5,769 nt of DNA from Humisphaera sp. (lineage in GTDB: Bacteria; Planctomycetota; Phycisphaerae; Tepidisphaerales; Tepidisphaeraceae): contig JANXVV010000012.1 in assembly GCA_025351525.1 (NCBI GenBank), positions 1-5,769 of the forward strand, in the 5' to 3' direction. This document shows, piece by piece, positions 5,632-5,769 of this stretch. The notes below the pieces were generated by a model, which ran no database searches, was not told the origin of the DNA, and saw only the letters and a program-made list of their open reading frames with translations. Position 1 is the first letter of the stretch, and each line of letters begins with the position of its first letter. A program made the translations under genes and the position numbers.

Positions 5632-5769
5632 GTGCTTAGTCCACGCTAAAAATTCGGGTTGTCCGGGCAGCGAATTTTGGGGAAGCTTCCGGTCAACAAG
5701 GATGTTGCGATGTACAAGAAGTATTTGGTGCGGCTCACGGACGACGAACGCGCGATTTGCCAGGCGACC
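5632..5769 (+). mobile_element. Left end of an IS630-family insertion sequence (partial)
   Basis: The hicB-like frame stops matching at CTAG (5629-5632), and from there the sequence leads in 78 bases to a transposase start at 5710. IS630-type elements insert at TA, some preferentially at CTAG, duplicating TA, so 5630-5631 is the likely target base pair. Candidate end sequence begins GTGCTTAGTC. The terminal inverted repeat cannot be confirmed because the right end lies outside the window. Confidence 0.6.
5710..5769 (+). CDS. IS630-family transposase, N-terminus only (runs off window)
   Basis: The first 20 codons, MYKKYLVRLTDDERAICQAT, match the characteristic opening of IS630-family transposases (M.KKY.VRLTDEER). 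These use a DDE catalytic domain further downstream that is not in view. A good ribosome site, AAGGA at 5698-5702, lies 7 bases upstream of the ATG. No stop or frame disruption occurs before the window ends, so whether the gene is intact is unknown. Confidence 0.75.
   Translation, partial: MYKKYLVRLTDDERAICQAT

Overview
The window looks like chromosomal DNA from a GC-rich bacterium, most likely a member of the Planctomycetota. The main reasons are a secreted DUF1598-type protein (a family known essentially from planctomycetes), a HEAT-repeat gene paired with a small membrane protein, and two families of short palindromic repeats whose translations (HGxxAHAT/AxRPCH-like and FKVQ...NLEPRTLDP-like) I recall as recurrent in planctomycete and related genomes. 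The assignment rests on reading alone.

Layout. (1) Positions 1-316 hold a 141-bp near-perfect inverted repeat. Its arms are two C-terminal fragments of an IS4-family (Tn5/IS50-like) transposase pointing outward from a 16-bp centre. The right arm is followed by a 19-bp sequence resembling an IS50 end. (2) Positions 442-1779 (minus) encode a 445-aa exported DUF1598 protein. (3) Positions 1780-2084 are intergenic and carry a degenerate palindromic repeat. (4) Positions 2085-4621 (minus) form a tight two-gene operon: a 660-aa HEAT-repeat protein, then, 5 bases after its stop, a 182-aa membrane protein. Each gene has a different palindromic repeat inside its coding sequence, read through without a stop. 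(5) Positions 4786-5381 (plus) form a divergent DUF433/DUF5615 toxin-antitoxin-like pair with a TAATG overlap. (6) Positions 5397-5629 (minus) are the remnant of a hicBA toxin-antitoxin pair. The hicA fragment lacks its C-terminus and the hicB fragment lacks its N-terminus. (7) From about 5632 a likely IS630-family element begins at a CTAG site; its transposase starts at 5710 and runs off the window.

The organising theme is a small, lineage-specific chromosomal operon and a secreted-protein gene set among accessory DNA: transposon debris, one probably intact and one decayed toxin-antitoxin module, and small palindromic repeats that have entered reading frames. The most unusual signal is the presence of two unrelated palindromic repeats, each read as protein, in two adjacent co-directional genes. 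I see no tRNA, rRNA, CRISPR array or convincing intrinsic terminator.
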